Positions 21,075 to 34,680 are shown, counted from the first letter of the stretch. The stretch is DNA of 64,000 bases from Isoetes taiwanensis (GCA_021234155.1 JAJEKV010000135.1:1135562-1199561); one strand, 5' to 3'. Made by a program: numbers and translations. The notes: generated by a model from the sequence alone, not told the origin.

Positions 21075-21642
21075 CTGATAAATATGCATGTCTACGATGT
21101 TTGTGACACTGTGCATGGTGAAGGGCGAAAAGCTCAAGGAATCTAAAGCTTATCTGTTAGTGCTTAGAACTTTACCCTGATTAAGGCTAACTGTCCTATG
21201 GTTTACTGCAGGTAACCAGGTTTCTTGCTGCATGTTTTGGTGAATTTCTCTATTTTCTCTCAAGCTTATGGTTCGAACTATTACAAGACTTCAAGTAAGA
21301 ATGTTTCAAATGAGATACTGATCTACAACAAAACTGTATTTAGAGTACTACTGTGAATGTGAAAGACATATGTAGAAAGTGTATAATCTGCTTCTAAAAT
21401 TATGGACACTAGATAATTAAAACATGACAAAACGAATTTTTATGGAATGTAAGGTTTTGGATCACTTTTATACTTGATGGCAAAGAATGTGATTTGAAAT
21501 ATTTGATATTTGGAGCAAATAAACCTAGTCTTGGCCAGGGAAATATGACATGAGTGTTTTCTTGGGCTTCTAATTGCAGACTTAATATTCCTGCAAGGAG
21601 TATTAGGGATGGAAGTCTGGAAACAGATTTAAAGGGTTTTTT
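21075..21642. repeat. Direct repeat R1, right copy
   Basis: Partner of 13191-13770 in the same orientation. It ends at a pyrimidine-rich stretch where the (TCTA)n tail of a minus-strand SINE begins. Confidence 0.85.
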
Positions 21643-21657
21643 CTTTTTTCTTTCTTT

Positions 21658-21658
21658 T

Positions 21659-21713
<55 letters not shown>

Positions 21714-21832
21714 TAGTTTTAACGTCACGCCACTAGGCAGCATCCAACTGGACATGTGACCACACACCACACTACATTGCTTGGTTGGGCCCTGCCCCCA
21801 ACCACCTTACATTGCGTCTGTTGGGAAGAACG
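21658..21832 (-). mobile_element. SINE-1, 5'-truncated copy with (TCTA)n tail
   Basis: On the minus strand, GTGGTTGGGGGCAGGGCCCA, AGCAATGTAGTGTGGTGTGT and GATGCTGCCTAGTGGCGTGA, then CGTTAAAA, match the 3' two thirds of the plus-strand element at 52878-53119. A tail of about 13 TCTA units follows (21660-21713). The tRNA-like head is missing. Confidence 0.75.
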
Positions 21833-21944
21833 TATAACTTATATTAAGCACTACATTTTCAAATAGTATTAGAGGAGATGGAGAACACCTTTTTAAGATG
21901 TTGTTGGTTCATCCTTGATAGAACCATAGTACCAAACGTGGTGC

Positions 21945-22273
21945 TACATATTCTAAGTGAAATATATCTTAGACTAACTCGGTCGTTGGATCTGTCACCT
22001 TTGGCCTGGAGCACATATTGGGGCCTCTGGACTCCTCTCGTTTCAATGATGGTCATTTATGATTGAGGGGTTATGATTTTGGCATATGAAATATGGGTTC
22101 TCCGAAGGTTCTAGAATATGAAATACAGGGACTCGAACCTCTATATAGGATTGCCTAAGGCTTTAGAATATGAAATACTGGGACTTGAACCTCTACCAAA
22201 ATAATTCAATGTCCTAGTAAAAACGCTTTGATCAATACAACTAGTAGTCTAACGTGATTATTTTTCTTGGATC

Positions 22274-22327
<54 letters not shown>

Positions 22328-22380
22328 CTCTTGATAAGATGATAGAATTTGATATTGTTTATTTAATAGTTTTGGTCTAT
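21945..22380 (-). mobile_element. SINE-2, diverged copy A
   Basis: It matches the units at 55.28 and 55.81 kb, from TGCTACATATTCTAA through GGGGCCTCTGGA, CTCTCGTTTCA, GTCATTTATGATTG and CTCGAACCTCTA to GTGATTATTTTT and TTGGATCTATG. Read on the minus strand, a weakened B box (AGGTTCAAGTCCC) lies at about 22170-22182. The place of the poly-T in the other copies is taken here by a (CT)26 array (22278-22330). Confidence 0.7.
22278..22330. repeat. (CT)n microsatellite
   Basis: About 26 uninterrupted CT units, lying within the diverged SINE-2 copy. Confidence 0.95.
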
Positions 22381-22430
22381 GTATGTCCATAAGTGATCCA
22401 ACTAGGTAATTTCTAGAGTTTTCTATATGT

Positions 22431-22495
22431 ATGGGTCCCATGACCTATTGGTCTCCGTGGACGTTAAAAAAACTATTCTATTCTATTCTATTCTT
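22431..22495 (+). mobile_element. LINE 3' terminus with (CTATT)n tail
   Basis: ATGGGTCCCATGACC, TATTGGTCTCCGTGGACGTT and AAAA, followed by (CTATT)3-4. It is the plus-oriented equivalent of the 14.7-kb LINE end, but only the terminal about 40 bp of LINE is present (extreme 5' truncation). Confidence 0.7.
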
Positions 22496-22499
22496 TCAA

Positions 22500-23402
22500 T
22501 TCCCCTTATAACCTATTCGTAAAAAAAAAATAAAAAATCCTATTAGTTTCCTTTTTAGCAACACCAAAGATTGGTGCGTTGTCCATTAACTATGATTTCA
22601 TTTATATTGGTCACAACAGATTCTGTAGAGTTAAAACATTGCTTACTACAATCGTTATTTCACAATAGCAATTATTGCCTGATAAGCACAAAACAACTCT
22701 CGAACACTAAATTCCAAACCAATACAAGTATTTCCATGATAATTGTAATGCCTTGGCACCTTCTTGTTGAAGGATCACTTGGATCTATGGCTATAAACTA
22801 CAATAATAACTATGTTACATAGCATAACGATCTTTGTATAACACAATATCTTTACTATCATTTAAAAAACCAGAGCTCCTCATAGGTAAAGGTCTATAGA
22901 AACTATGATGGAAGCCATCTGATTTATTGTGTCAATGTAGTTATGACATACATTATACTGGTACCAGGTTTTGTCTTCGATGACGTATTAAAAAATGAAG
23001 TCCATATTCAATCCTTCTTTGAATAGTTTTTATAAAAAAGCATACATCATGTAAAATCTAAGTAGCATAGAAAACTAGAATTTGAAAACAAGCTTGAATT
23101 GGTCTTTCATTTGAAAAGAGACCTAAAGGAATCAAGTCATACATTTGGTAGCAAATGCTACTTTTGTGTGGCTTGACCATCCACTAAATGATGTGGGACC
23201 AACTACTACTAAAATTTCTACCACTACTTCTTGTTGCTATATCAAGTATAAGTTATTGTGATTATTTTGCCGTCTATTTTTCTACCTAATGAGTTGTATA
23301 TTTGTAAAGCTCTAAAATTGAATTTTTAATGATTTGAACTGAATTGAATTGAATGGAGAACTAAATAGCAACAATTGAACCCCATCTTTATATATATCCA
23401 AC
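22500..23402. other. No gene recognised
   Basis: AT-rich intergenic sequence. A short plus reading at 22571-22822 has no family resemblance. Nothing else seen. Confidence 0.5.
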
Positions 23403-23605
23403 AAGTATAGTTATAACATAAGACTCCTTATAAAAGAGATATAACGTGATTAACACGCAAGGATAATAATCCATCTCATAAAGGTAGCTGAATCTATATA
23501 TATGCATTTATAGTTCTAACATAAGTTTTTATAGGATTGAAGTGAAGAGATAAAACATGGTTAACACTCAAGGACAATATTGCATATATCATAAAGGTAG
23601 CTGGA
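23403..23605. repeat. Tandem duplication over the 3' end of the 8-cysteine gene
   Basis: 23403-23502 and 23508-23605 are imperfect copies sharing TAGTT.TAACATAAG, GAAGAGAT, GTTAACAC.CAAGGA and ATCATAAAGGTAGCTG. The right copy holds the last codons (ending ECNIVLEC-like reading, TGT TAA) of the gene at 23561. The left copy has lost that reading. Confidence 0.65.
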
Positions 23606-23827
23606 AATATATTCGCCTTCCTTGATTACTGCGTCACATACGCATCTCGAACCCAAGAACAGGAAGGGATAACAACATGCACTAGTAGTATTTCCCAGAC
23701 AAGGAGTTATGACTTTAATCACATCGGATGCTTCACAAGAACTACTCTTCTCCAAGGAATACACATCAAGGGAGCGCACAACTAATGGTAAAAATGCAAG
23801 AAATAATAGAAGCTTGTTTGTGTCCAT
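23561..23827 (-). CDS. Small secreted 8-cysteine protein (nsLTP-like)
   Basis: An 88-codon intact minus reading, MDTNKLLLFLAFLPLVVRSL followed by the mature part. Residues 1-18 form a hydrophobic signal peptide. Eight cysteines follow the order C-X11-C-X7-CC-X9-C-X1-C-X17-C-X5-C, the C..C..CC..CxC..C..C layout of plant non-specific lipid-transfer and related 8-cysteine proteins, with shorter spacing than typical nsLTPs. CCYPFLFLGSRCVCD and YLYDICNIVLEC are shared almost exactly with the gene at 41684. Those proteins bind lipids in the cell wall or apoplast; that role here is inferred from the cysteine layout. The start is the first in-frame ATG, and the leader matches that of its paralogue. 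A TATA box lies about 70 bp upstream. No intron. Appears functional. Confidence 0.82.
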   Translation of the reverse strand: MDTNKLLLFLAFLPLVVRSLDVYSLEKSSSCEASDVIKVITPCLGNTTSACCYPFLFLGSRCVCDAVIKEGEYISSYLYDICNIVLEC

Positions 23828-23894
23828 TTTCCAATTGTCGAATTCCACTAACGTATTCTTTGATTCTTATAGTCGGTGGTGTATGTAAATTTAC

Positions 23895-23909
23895 CCCTAT
23901 ATATGAAGT
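23895..23909 (-). promoter_or_regulatory. TATA box of the 23.8-kb 8-cysteine gene
   Basis: On the minus strand, CTTCATATATAGGGG lies about 70-80 bp upstream of the ATG at 23827. Further down, TATAAGAATCAAAG and GAATTC.ACAATTG.AAAATGG are shared with the leader of the 41.7-kb paralogue. Confidence 0.55.
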
Positions 23910-24345
23910 TTTCCAACTAGTGAGTCATCCATACCATGTGTGCTTTAAAAATCATCTTTGCATGTGGTTTTGGTGCACCTTTCATGCCTTATATACAATT
24001 TAAAACCATTTATAATAGATGTACTAAAAAAAATTGGTACTTAATGCGATTGAATTTGTCATCTTATATAGATGGACAAAACTTGCATAGATTGTCCATT
24101 AAATGTAACTCAAGGGTTATATTGACCGTTAAAGTTAACGTTATAAAGTTCAATCCCCCAAAAAAAAAAAAAAAATAAAAATAAAAAAAAAGACGTAAAA
24201 TACTCCCTCCCTCCCTCCCCTCCCTCTCTCGGTTGGTTTGAGGAATGCAAATGCAAATGCATACAATATAAAAATGCTTGGGGGCATACTAGATTGCAAT
24301 TGATTGAGTTAAAAAAAAGCTAGTTTTTGCATCAGAAGCAGGAGG
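23910..24345. other. Promoter-side intergenic sequence with A-rich and CCCT-rich runs
   Basis: This holds an A-rich run (24159-24191), a short CCTCCCTCC run (24202-24230) and no gene. Confidence 0.5.
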
Positions 24346-24776
24346 AGTATGTTGTGGATCTATTGACAGACCCCAATAAATCTTGGAAGAGGATTAGACA
24401 TGGAAGACAGGTCAAATAGCAATTGCAGGCAACAAATCTTATTTCTCAAGTCAGAAAACTCTACCATGTGAATGGTATTCATGAAATTTAGAAAGATATT
24501 AAAATAGAGATTGTGTTCATTTGTGACGATATGCAGTATGGGCGTAATAAGTTAGAAAATGGAAAAGCGGCATATACCATGGGATTGGCGTCCGAAATCC
24601 TCAAATGGGCTAGAAATGGAATTGTCGAAAAGATTACATGCTAGTTGGGGTCGATTGTAAGGCTTCCTATCGCTTTTTGTATTGGGTCCCATAGGCCGAT
24701 TGGTCTCCGTGGACGATAAAAACAATTCTATTCTATTCTATTCTATTCTATTCTATTCTATTCTATTCTATTCTAT
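24346..24776 (+). mobile_element. LINE fragment, RT N-terminal region joined to the 3' end, (TTCTA)n tail
   Basis: VVDLLTDPNKSWKRIRHGRQ and, about 200 bp on, NGKAAYTMGLASEILKWARN (24561-24620) are the linker before the LINE reverse transcriptase. The sequence then runs directly into GGGTCCCATAGGCCGATTGG and TCTCCGTGGACGATAAAA with ten TTCTA units (24725-24776). The whole catalytic RT is deleted, so this is an internal-deletion derivative of the 14.7-20.4-kb LINE family. Confidence 0.68.
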
Positions 24777-24806
24777 CTACACATATATAATCGAGCTTCT
24801 TATTTT

Positions 24807-24837
<31 letters not shown>

Positions 24838-25585
24838 GTTTTCATCTGCCGCAATATATATGACTGTTGAGAAGCCACGTTTTCGGTGTGATGGCCGAGG
24901 AGATCTCCACCGTATATATTGACAGTGCCATAGCCACACTACCATAGCCACAACTCGTGTTTTTCCTTCCGGCAGAGGATCAAACGACACCATACGAGAT
25001 ATGTAAGCATTTATACTTGCTGGAGGAGTCGACACAATTATAAGTATCTGTGCGAAGAGCCAGTGTCGATGTTAGTATTTGCTTGAAAAATAGAGCAAAA
25101 ACTCCCATTTTTGTGTTCTTTATGGTAGGGAAAGCTAATTTACCTCCAATCCATGTGGGTTTCATTCGTGGCTCGATATGTTGAAGCAGAGGCTAACGCA
25201 GCGACGACGGGTTGAGCAGAACGAAGCAAAAGGAAAACGACTATGGCATTTTTTTCACCATCAGTGCATAAAGCCTTCTTTTATATGAAGAACACGCCAT
25301 CTTCTGCTTCATTTTGCTTCCTTGTGAAGGTTGGATTTACTTACAGGATTAAGTTCAATTGAGTTAAAGTATTTTGATTGAGTTCAGTTTTGTTAAAACA
25401 AAAGGCATCGCGCGGCCTTCTGCTTTTGATTCACAGAGGCATTAGAGGACACGCCTTCGAAGCCTTCTGCTTTCGTTTACACAAAAGCATAGAAGTGTTG
25501 TATTAATTTCTCTCCAGCTCCGATGTCTCTGGTTGATTTACAACATAAGGCGGCTGCTGCATGCTGCCACTCTTGATACCGCTGC
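24777..25585. other. Intergenic; poly(T) at about 24811-24838
   Basis: A 28-base T run (minus-strand A run) is followed by unrecognised sequence. It could be the A-tail of a lost minus-strand retroelement, but no element body follows on the right. Confidence 0.4.
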
Positions 25586-25947
25586 TTGCTAATGCTAAGC
25601 CAACTTTGTGGACTCTTGCTGAGATTCAATGGAACGAATACAAATTCTGATAATACACTCCGGTTTGTGAACAAAACATTCCATTCTTACACTTCCTTAG
25701 CTGTTCTCCTTAACTACAGCGAATGGGACCATCCAGAGGCAAATGCAAGCATCATTTGGTCTGCAATAACAGAGGAAATCCTACTGGGGAGAAGGTGGGC
25801 TTTAGTCTTACATCAAATGGCATCTTAGAGCTTCAAAATGAGCACAAAAAGATAGTTTGGAGTAGCTATACTGACAGCCGAAGGGCATTATGTGTGCATG
25901 CTGCTGCTTTTGCTTTCCAGATCGAGAGCTATAGAGAGATAAGCTAA
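25586..25947 (+). pseudogene. G-type (bulb) lectin domain fragment, as in S-domain receptor kinases
   Basis: The reading FHSYTSLAVLLNYSEWDH, then EANASIIWSA, is followed after a one-base shift by NNRGNPTGEKVGFSLTSNGI and LELQNEHKKIVWSSYTD. This is the WSANRxNPVGExxxLxFxxDGxLVLxDxDGxxVWS pattern of the G-type lectin domain of plant S-domain receptor-like kinases and EP1-like glycoproteins. No kinase, PAN or EGF domain follows. Signal peptide not found. A relic of one exon. Confidence 0.65.
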
Positions 25948-26355
25948 TGGATTCTATTTTGTGGCCAAAAAATAGGGAGCTCATTATTATATTCCTTCTG
26001 CTCCTGAAAACAGAGCATGCTTGAAAGCAAGAGCCCAAACGGAGAGATTAGAACACCAAATTTGAACAGCTTTGGGGTTAAGCACATGCATGAGAGTATG
26101 ACAGTGCAAGGTTTAGTGGTGAGCTGATGAATTTGTGCATTTTATTTCGAAGAAGCAGATGAAGAAATCGATGAAAATGCCTTAACCAAGAATAAAATAA
26201 TTATACTGATATGCATATAACATACGAATAGATGGCGTAGCATACAGAATACAAGCAAATAAAGAAATGGAGAAAAGTAACAAATGGTGAAAGGGTGACG
26301 GTCTGGATGCTCTATTTTAATGGTGTGCTTCACACAGGCAAGCCGCCTGCCCTCT

Positions 26356-26508
26356 AAGAGTATTAGAAATATGTGTTGTGGAGTGTCGAGGTATCGCTGT
26401 CTCTTTAGGGCAGTTCTCCTTCCCCCTCACTTGCTTTGTAACATTACTATTCTTTTAATATATTGATGACACAGTTCTTCAAAAAGAAAAAGAGTATTAG
26501 AAATATGT
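26356..26508 (+). mobile_element. 115-bp 5'-truncated L1 LINE copy with 19-bp target-site duplication
   Basis: The insert 26375-26489 (GTTGTGGAGTGTCGAGGTAT ... TGATGACACAGTTCTTC plus an A-rich tail) is flanked by perfect copies of AAGAGTATTAGAAATATGT at 26356-26374 and 26490-26508. The insert is nearly identical to the reverse complement of 37501-37620, the 3' end of the L1 at 37.49-40.80 kb. Textbook target-primed insertion. Confidence 0.93.
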
Positions 26509-27283
26509 TAGCTATTTCTTGGACGTTTTGGTTCTAAGTCAATCAAACCCTGTAAATAATAGTTCCTAACAGTTTTAACATTTTGGCATGTAACATTTAA
26601 AAGCTATCAAGCTGCAAGCCCTAGAATCCGCTCAAAGTAACTAATTAATAATTAACTAACCCATGCAATAGTTTACTATATCAGACATTGGCACCTTCGT
26701 TTTTTAAAAAAGTGTAATCACAAAAAAAGTATAATCCATTGTTTTCAATCCAACAACAAGAAGCCCTTTGAATGCACATATAAAAAGTAAAAGCGTATGA
26801 TATAGAAATAAAAGAGTATGATGAATTAACTTGCAAAAGCTTACTGCAAATATTCCTCTTTCTCAACTCACCTTTTTAAACACACGGAAGTCAGGGAAGA
26901 GAAATGTTCGCGGCGGCCTTGGCCGCCACGATAAATTTCTTGTAAGTCTAAATGAGATGCATACAGGTGATGGACGATATGGGGTTTTTTTCTAGCCTAA
27001 AGCGTAAGAATACGCACGGAAAGGGAGTTTTTTTTAGGTCATCTAGTGATGTATGTCATATTGTAAGTGGTTTTTGGATCTTAGATAAGGCGTATATGAA
27101 GAGGTTTTTGCGTACCCGTTCCTCGCATATGGCCCAATACCTAATACCCAGTAGTACCTACTAGTACCCAGTACTGGGTACCTTTTTAGGTAATTTCGTC
27201 TCAACTAATACTTTTTTTAGCATGTTTTTTTATGTGTGAGAGAGAGAGAGGGAGGGAGGAAGGGAGGGGAGGATAACAAAAGC
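26509..27283. other. No gene recognised
   Basis: Contains a TAGTACC.AGTA mini-repeat (27140-27185) and a G/A-rich stretch (27238-27272). No gene. Confidence 0.5.
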
Positions 27284-27731
27284 TAAACCCAGTTACCCAG
27301 TGAAACCATATCTTAACTAAACTATTATAGAGTAGTGTTTAAACGAGACTGCAAAATATCTCTTTTGAGTAAATTAAGAATGACATTTAGACAAGCAGAA
27401 AAAAAATACTCCTTTCTATGAAGGCAACTTCTGCTGTCTAATACGTCAAAGGTCAAGGCCTTTCCTATTACCTGCATCCATAGCAAGCAAACAAATGAAG
27501 TTAGTTGCAAGCCGTATTACAGGTGTCATAGCAAAGAACCACTTGTTATCGATGTCAAACCTTCTAAGTGTTATGAATGTAAAGCATGGTCCACAACAAA
27601 TCATAAAATTAGTCATATAGTAGCAAAAGTCTACAAGATGTTCATGTAAGTTATGAACTACCATATTCCATTAATTAAGCTGGAATAAAGACAGCCAAAA
27701 GCAAAGCTTAACTAGAAAAATAGTTTGTTGC
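27284..27731. repeat. Direct repeat R2, left copy
   Basis: About 440 bp closely matching 31129-31567, from AAACCCAGT..GAAACCATAT to AGTTTGTTG. Both copies keep a 72-codon minus reading (HEHLVDFCYYMTNFMICCGP) and a plus reading (KPSK.YECKAWSTTNHKISH) open, so which one, if either, was coding is unclear. No LTR-like ends. The left copy continues GCAATTGAG, the state without the 9.7-kb insertion seen at the right copy. Confidence 0.82.
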
Positions 27732-30700
27732 AATTGAGTAGGAAAAAAAAGAATATTACACAGAGGAGTACGCTCACATAAGCAATATTGTAGCTTTACT
27801 ACGACAAGCACGCAAAATAGTTTCGAGTTTACGTAAGCATAACCATCATGAACAAAATTAGAGATGAGGGATGCAACATCATGAAAAAAATTAGAGATGA
27901 CAGATGCAAGTATAAAGTAAGATGTTGCGACGCCGGAAGAAATCTAAGGGCTATATTTTAGGCGGCAAGATTAATCCGGGGGAGCGAGGCGTAGTCGTGA
28001 CCGAAAAAATTATTGCCGGAATTTCTAATATATATGCGGCATTACCCACACGTAAATAAATAGGAGAAGAAATTACGTACGTTGAGCAGCTATGGCGGAA
28101 AAATTCGTGGGCTATGGCCGAGGTCGCTTCATTGCAAGGCACAAACTTTTCGATAACGTAAGAACACATCAAGAAGAGCGCTGTTATGATGGGATGGAAA
28201 AACGGGGAATAGAAGAATAGGGGAACAAAGGGATGATTCTGAATGAAAAAAGCTCTTCTTAAAAAGCAGGATGATTTTCTCGACAAAAATACTGGGAATC
28301 CGAGGTTTTCTTAAACTTGTTGCTGATGTATCCATTTGATGCGGGCCTGTGGAGAAGAAACGCATGCCGGCAAAGAACTCTGTTGTGTAAATTAGGGCCA
28401 AAGAAAAGAAGCTTTGCACAAAGCCGGAAGCTGCCACTCATGCTCATGACGTTAAAGCCGTCAAAATCAGTGCTAAGCTGAACCTTCCAGAAAAATGTAT
28501 GCGGCCCACCAGTCTAATCCTCCTGAAGATTATTTCTGGCCCAGAGATTTTTAGTCTAATGCTACTTCTTCTGGTAGTCCTGAAGTTCGGCAGCGTGGAA
28601 AGCTTAGTATCATGACCCATTTCGGCTCTTCGACGCAACAGAACAAAAGACCAAACACTACTAAAACAGGGGGAAAAAGGAAATGTGGAATAAAACAAAG
28701 CGGCATTGCTATCCACGAGAACAAAATACGTGTTGTAAAATGCACAGAATTTTGCAGTAATTTCGACCTCCCATTTATTACGGTACCAGAACATATATGT
28801 GCACATAATCTCAGCCCCACCAGAAGTACAAGACGAATTAACGCATAGAAGCTTTGCAATCAATGGCAGAAGTTGAAATATTGTTTATCTTTAAGCAATA
28901 GATATTATTCTCATAATAAATACTACTACAATCCAGCAAAGGAATCTAAAGAACATTTCCCATAGCGTGGGCAGAAGCATTAATTTAGATATTTTCAATT
29001 TCAAATTGGCACATAGAACAACTTAATGTTCTGAAAACTCAAAAAAACTTTAACCTTCTCTTTATACTAATTCACACTACAAGGAATTACAAATAATCAG
29101 TTAAACTCATCTGATTTGAAGAGCCGTCATACTCAAAGTTGACCAGAAGTAGAAGCCATATTCGTGTTGCACATTTTTCCACTGCCCACGGTAAAAATCA
29201 GAATTTTTTGTAGTTTGCAAAGAATATATGGATGATGGAACAAATCTGTGTGACCATATTAGAGCATGCTTCTGACTTTGGATAATCAAAACCTCCTCTA
29301 TTCTGTCTATTTACACGAAATTTATCATGCATTACCTCTATAGGCAACTTAGAATGTGCGGATGCAGATATAGAGCATCAAAACTTGCACACAGCTCTCA
29401 AACTGCCAGGGATCATGTAAATCTGATTTGGGCTTCAAATCGTGGATCATCCATTTGTACTATTTGGAACTATAGATTCGATGCCAGATTGATGCATAAA
29501 ACTAGTTTGGGTCATAGATCCGATGCCAGAATCATGCACACCCTAAATGTGGAAGGACATGAAACTTTTTTCTTATTTTTGAAAAGGATAAGACGCCTCA
29601 TGAATCCATAAAAGGACTATAAAATCTTGAATGATGCAAATACAACCAAAGGATCGTGGGATTATTTAAAGAAACCGTTTCAAAATTTCGGAGGTAGATA
29701 TATGAAAAGTTACGTATTAGAGTTGCAAGCCCGTAAGCAGATCCATCTTAGCAAAATCCCTTTTAATCATTGGCTCCAGCACAATAAAGATTATGGTTAT
29801 AAGTATGCCCTATGTCTAAGACAAGGCAACCACTAGCATTAGTGAGCCATCTAAAGTTGCACTTATGTGCTTTGAATATCCCCATTGTACATGGGAACTT
29901 CCCTTGAATAACAGGGATAAGGGATATGTTAAATATATTTACCAATTCAACTTTTATTTTTATATACAAGAATCTAAATCCAAATCCATGGACGCGATTT
30001 TAGCGAAGTCTAGTGTACTAATGTTTCTCTAGCTTTATCTTGTATCATTTTCTTACACATGAAACTACAAGTATTATCAGCTTTATTAACACCAAAAATA
30101 TAGAGCTTACATATGAATATAGAGCTTATCTATGAGCCATCTGAGTTCATTATAGTATGTCTTATTTCTAAAGCCTAAACCTAACTTGCTCGTGTTTCAA
30201 AATAAGAAATCTAGAGCAGTCTTTATAATGTTATGATAAGTTTCAAATATGACCTGTTATGTCAGTTGACACAGTTCAGGGGCGATATTAATCAGGCTGT
30301 ACCATCCTTTTGCAAGGTTGTCATCTAGTACCATCCTTTTGCAAGGATCTCGGCTACATCAATAAATTTTGTTGTGCTTCATCACAATATGATTTAGACC
30401 TTTATCAGCATCTGACTTAGACTCAATGGCCGAATTGGTGACTAAAGGAATATTGGCTATATGCACAACATCAAAATCAAAAGCAAAAAAGTTTACTATT
30501 TGGATCTTGAGACAAACAAGATTTAGAGGGGCTAGATGAACTTCTTCATAAAGGATGAGGCAACTATTGAGGTGCAGAGGTAAAAGGGCTATTTTAAAGG
30601 CGGATTTTAACGAGGAAAGTAGAGAAAGGGCAATAGGAATTATCTCCCTCTTCTTGTAAACTCTCAATTAAGACTACATAAACCAATTCCTCATGATTTC

Positions 30701-31128
30701 TACAGAAACACAATAGCAGCGAGTTTATATTTTAAAGAACAGACTAAGTAGACCAGCACCCTATCCTTAAAGTCAATAATATCAGTTAAGCACATAGGCA
30801 TCTCATCTGAGGTGGCATACTCCTCATATACTTTAAGATGAACCTCAAGAGCAAATAACAAAATCACCAATTCCTCCAGCATACAAGACAACAGATGTTG
30901 AATAAAAGAAATGGGTGCAAGAAGAGGATCGTCCAATCAAATCTGAGCTAAATCCCTAAACTATCCATCTGCTCTAATGCTATAAATTTGGAAACCTCCA
31001 CTATCTACAATTTAGAAAGTTAAAATCTAGTTTCAATGGGCAACATTCCATTCAAGGAATATAGGTGGTGGTACTTAAAAAGCACGAGAGAAAGGATGAG
31101 AGAAAGCGTAGAACACCTTAGCAAAAGT
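27732..31128. other. 3.4 kb without a supportable gene
   Basis: Moderately AT-rich. Small readings occur at 27951-28863 (minus), including one with a run FFAGMRFFSTG that faintly resembles a mitochondrial presequence cleavage region but has no ATG start and no following domain. There are also short duplications, such as GATGCCAGA.T.ATGCA twice at 29480-29545 and GTACCATCCTTTTGCAAGG twice at 30299-30345. No domain, splice or repeat structure justifies a gene call. Confidence 0.45.
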
Positions 31129-32832
<1,704 letters not shown>

Positions 32833-32881
32833 GAGAGAGAGAGAGAGCCGCATCTCATTCATCTCTCGCCACCCCAAAATA

Positions 32882-33049
<168 letters not shown>

Positions 33050-33496
33050 TTGGCCACATGCTGACTTAGAGTAGGTGAGAGAGAATATGAGAGAATACGA
33101 GAGGTGAGAGATAATGAGAGATGGGTGAGAGTGGAAAAACTCAACTCTCACCTTGAGATGATTCGCCTCAACAAACAAGTTAGAGCGCTTTCCATTAACC
33201 ACTAACTTAACAATCCTCTAAAATTATGTCGCCTCTGAATTTCATGATCTAAAACTTTCCCTCATCGAAATTCCAGTGGCGCCATTTTCCCCTCGTTTCT
33301 TGGTCTTCAATGCCGCGCAATTCCTTGAATTCCCCCTAATTCTTCCATCCGCTTATTGATTTCGGGCCTAGAGGTATTTCTCAAAATTTTTCAATCCTTG
33401 TTAATTCATTTGAATTCGATCTTACATTGTCTGTTATCAAATTCTATCCCGACAGTATTGTTTCTTGGTTGATTAGCTCGATTTCTATAGACTCCA

Positions 33497-34680
33497 ATGT
33501 CTAAGGCAACTAGATCTACCCTGCCATCAAGCAGCAAACCCTTTGTGTCTCCTCGCATTGAGAAAATGGCTCCAAGGAAGACACGAAAGATGACAGGGCA
33601 GATTTCAATGAACGTGGATTTGGAAACAAATTCTGAGCCAATTGTAATAGCAAAAGAGCCAAAGGAAAGGAGATGCAAGCGAGTTCTCAGCGAAATCCAA
33701 GCACCTCCTAGTATTGTGAGTGATTCTTCTCAGCCCGATAATTCAATGGCTCTTGTTGTTCAAGAAAAAGAAAATCCCAAGCAAATTGACACAAAGAATA
33801 GGAAGGCTCCAAACCCAATGGATGATCGTGGTGTTTCCACCTTCCCCTAATCTTCTCAATGAAATGAAACCGTTACTAATGGCAATCAATCTTTCTAATT
33901 CACAAAGTTGGAGAGAAATTTTTGTGAAATTACAGCCAATTGTTGATGGACTATTAGAAGTTAGGCAACTGAAGAACAAATGGGATAAACTACAAGCAAA
34001 ATTCAAGGATGAGAGAGGCTTCTAGTCAAACGGGTTCTGAGCCGTCAAGCTGAAGTGGTATGAAAGAATGGAAGAAGTCAAATATGGAGTGACATCTGAT
34101 AACCTCATTCCAGGGGCTGGTGATGATGGGGATTTAAAATGAAGCTTTTGAGGTCAGCAGATTTGCACACTAACTTTTCTCGACAGCTTTATGAGACAGC
34201 TTGATCTCGATGTCGCTTTTGATGACCCCTTTGAGAGTACTGAAGACATTCTCAATGTCAATGTCAACATATATAATTCAAGTAGCCCAAGAATGCATGA
34301 AATACCAAACAAATGACCTCCCACAGTAAAACAACACGCATTCCTCCAAATTCTAGATCTCAGAAAGAAAGATGCAATCAACCCGAAGTTTATGGAAAAC
34401 CAACTGGCAGAAAGAAGTCCAGATTGCAGATTGATGAAGAAGACATTGCTGTTGGAATTTCACAAATGGCAAGCACTTTTGGAGAAATGTATGAAGAAAT
34501 TGATTTCATGACGTAAGAATCGCGAAAAGAAAATGGAATTGGTAAGGAATTAGAGACAATTGCTTCACAGAATAGTTTGAAGATTGTCAATCTATGGCAG
34601 CAATGACCCAGAGCATACGTCAGATGACAAAGGACACACTTCTCAAAATTGCCAAACTGGCAGCCAAAAACAAAGAATAA
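33497..34680 (+). pseudogene. Harbinger ORF1, Myb/SANT-like DNA-binding protein, broken
   Basis: The ATG at 33497 starts a basic N-terminus (MSKATRSTLPSSSKPFVSP) running to 33850. A one-base shift leads into SWREIFVKLQPIVDGLLEVR and QLKNKWDKLQAKFKDERGF (33905-34025), the Myb/SANT-like block used by Harbinger accessory proteins to bind element ends (QLKNKWDxLK). Two stops follow, then KWYERMEEVKYGV and shifted blocks to about 34680, including a polar tail (QMASTFGEMYEEIDFMT). Not translatable as one protein. Confidence 0.62.

Noticed and set aside
13191-21642. R1 pair as LTRs of a large retrotransposon
   Set aside because: Ends are not TG..CA, no primer-binding site or polypurine tract is adjacent, and the interior holds a minus-strand LINE with its own ends.
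24811-24838. Poly(T) run as the A-tail of a minus-strand retroelement
   Set aside because: No LINE or SINE 3' sequence is found on its right side, so the origin cannot be supported.
28129-28863. Minus-strand mitochondrial protein
   Set aside because: The only hint is a short FFAGMRFFSTG run; readings start at non-ATG codons and no domain follows.
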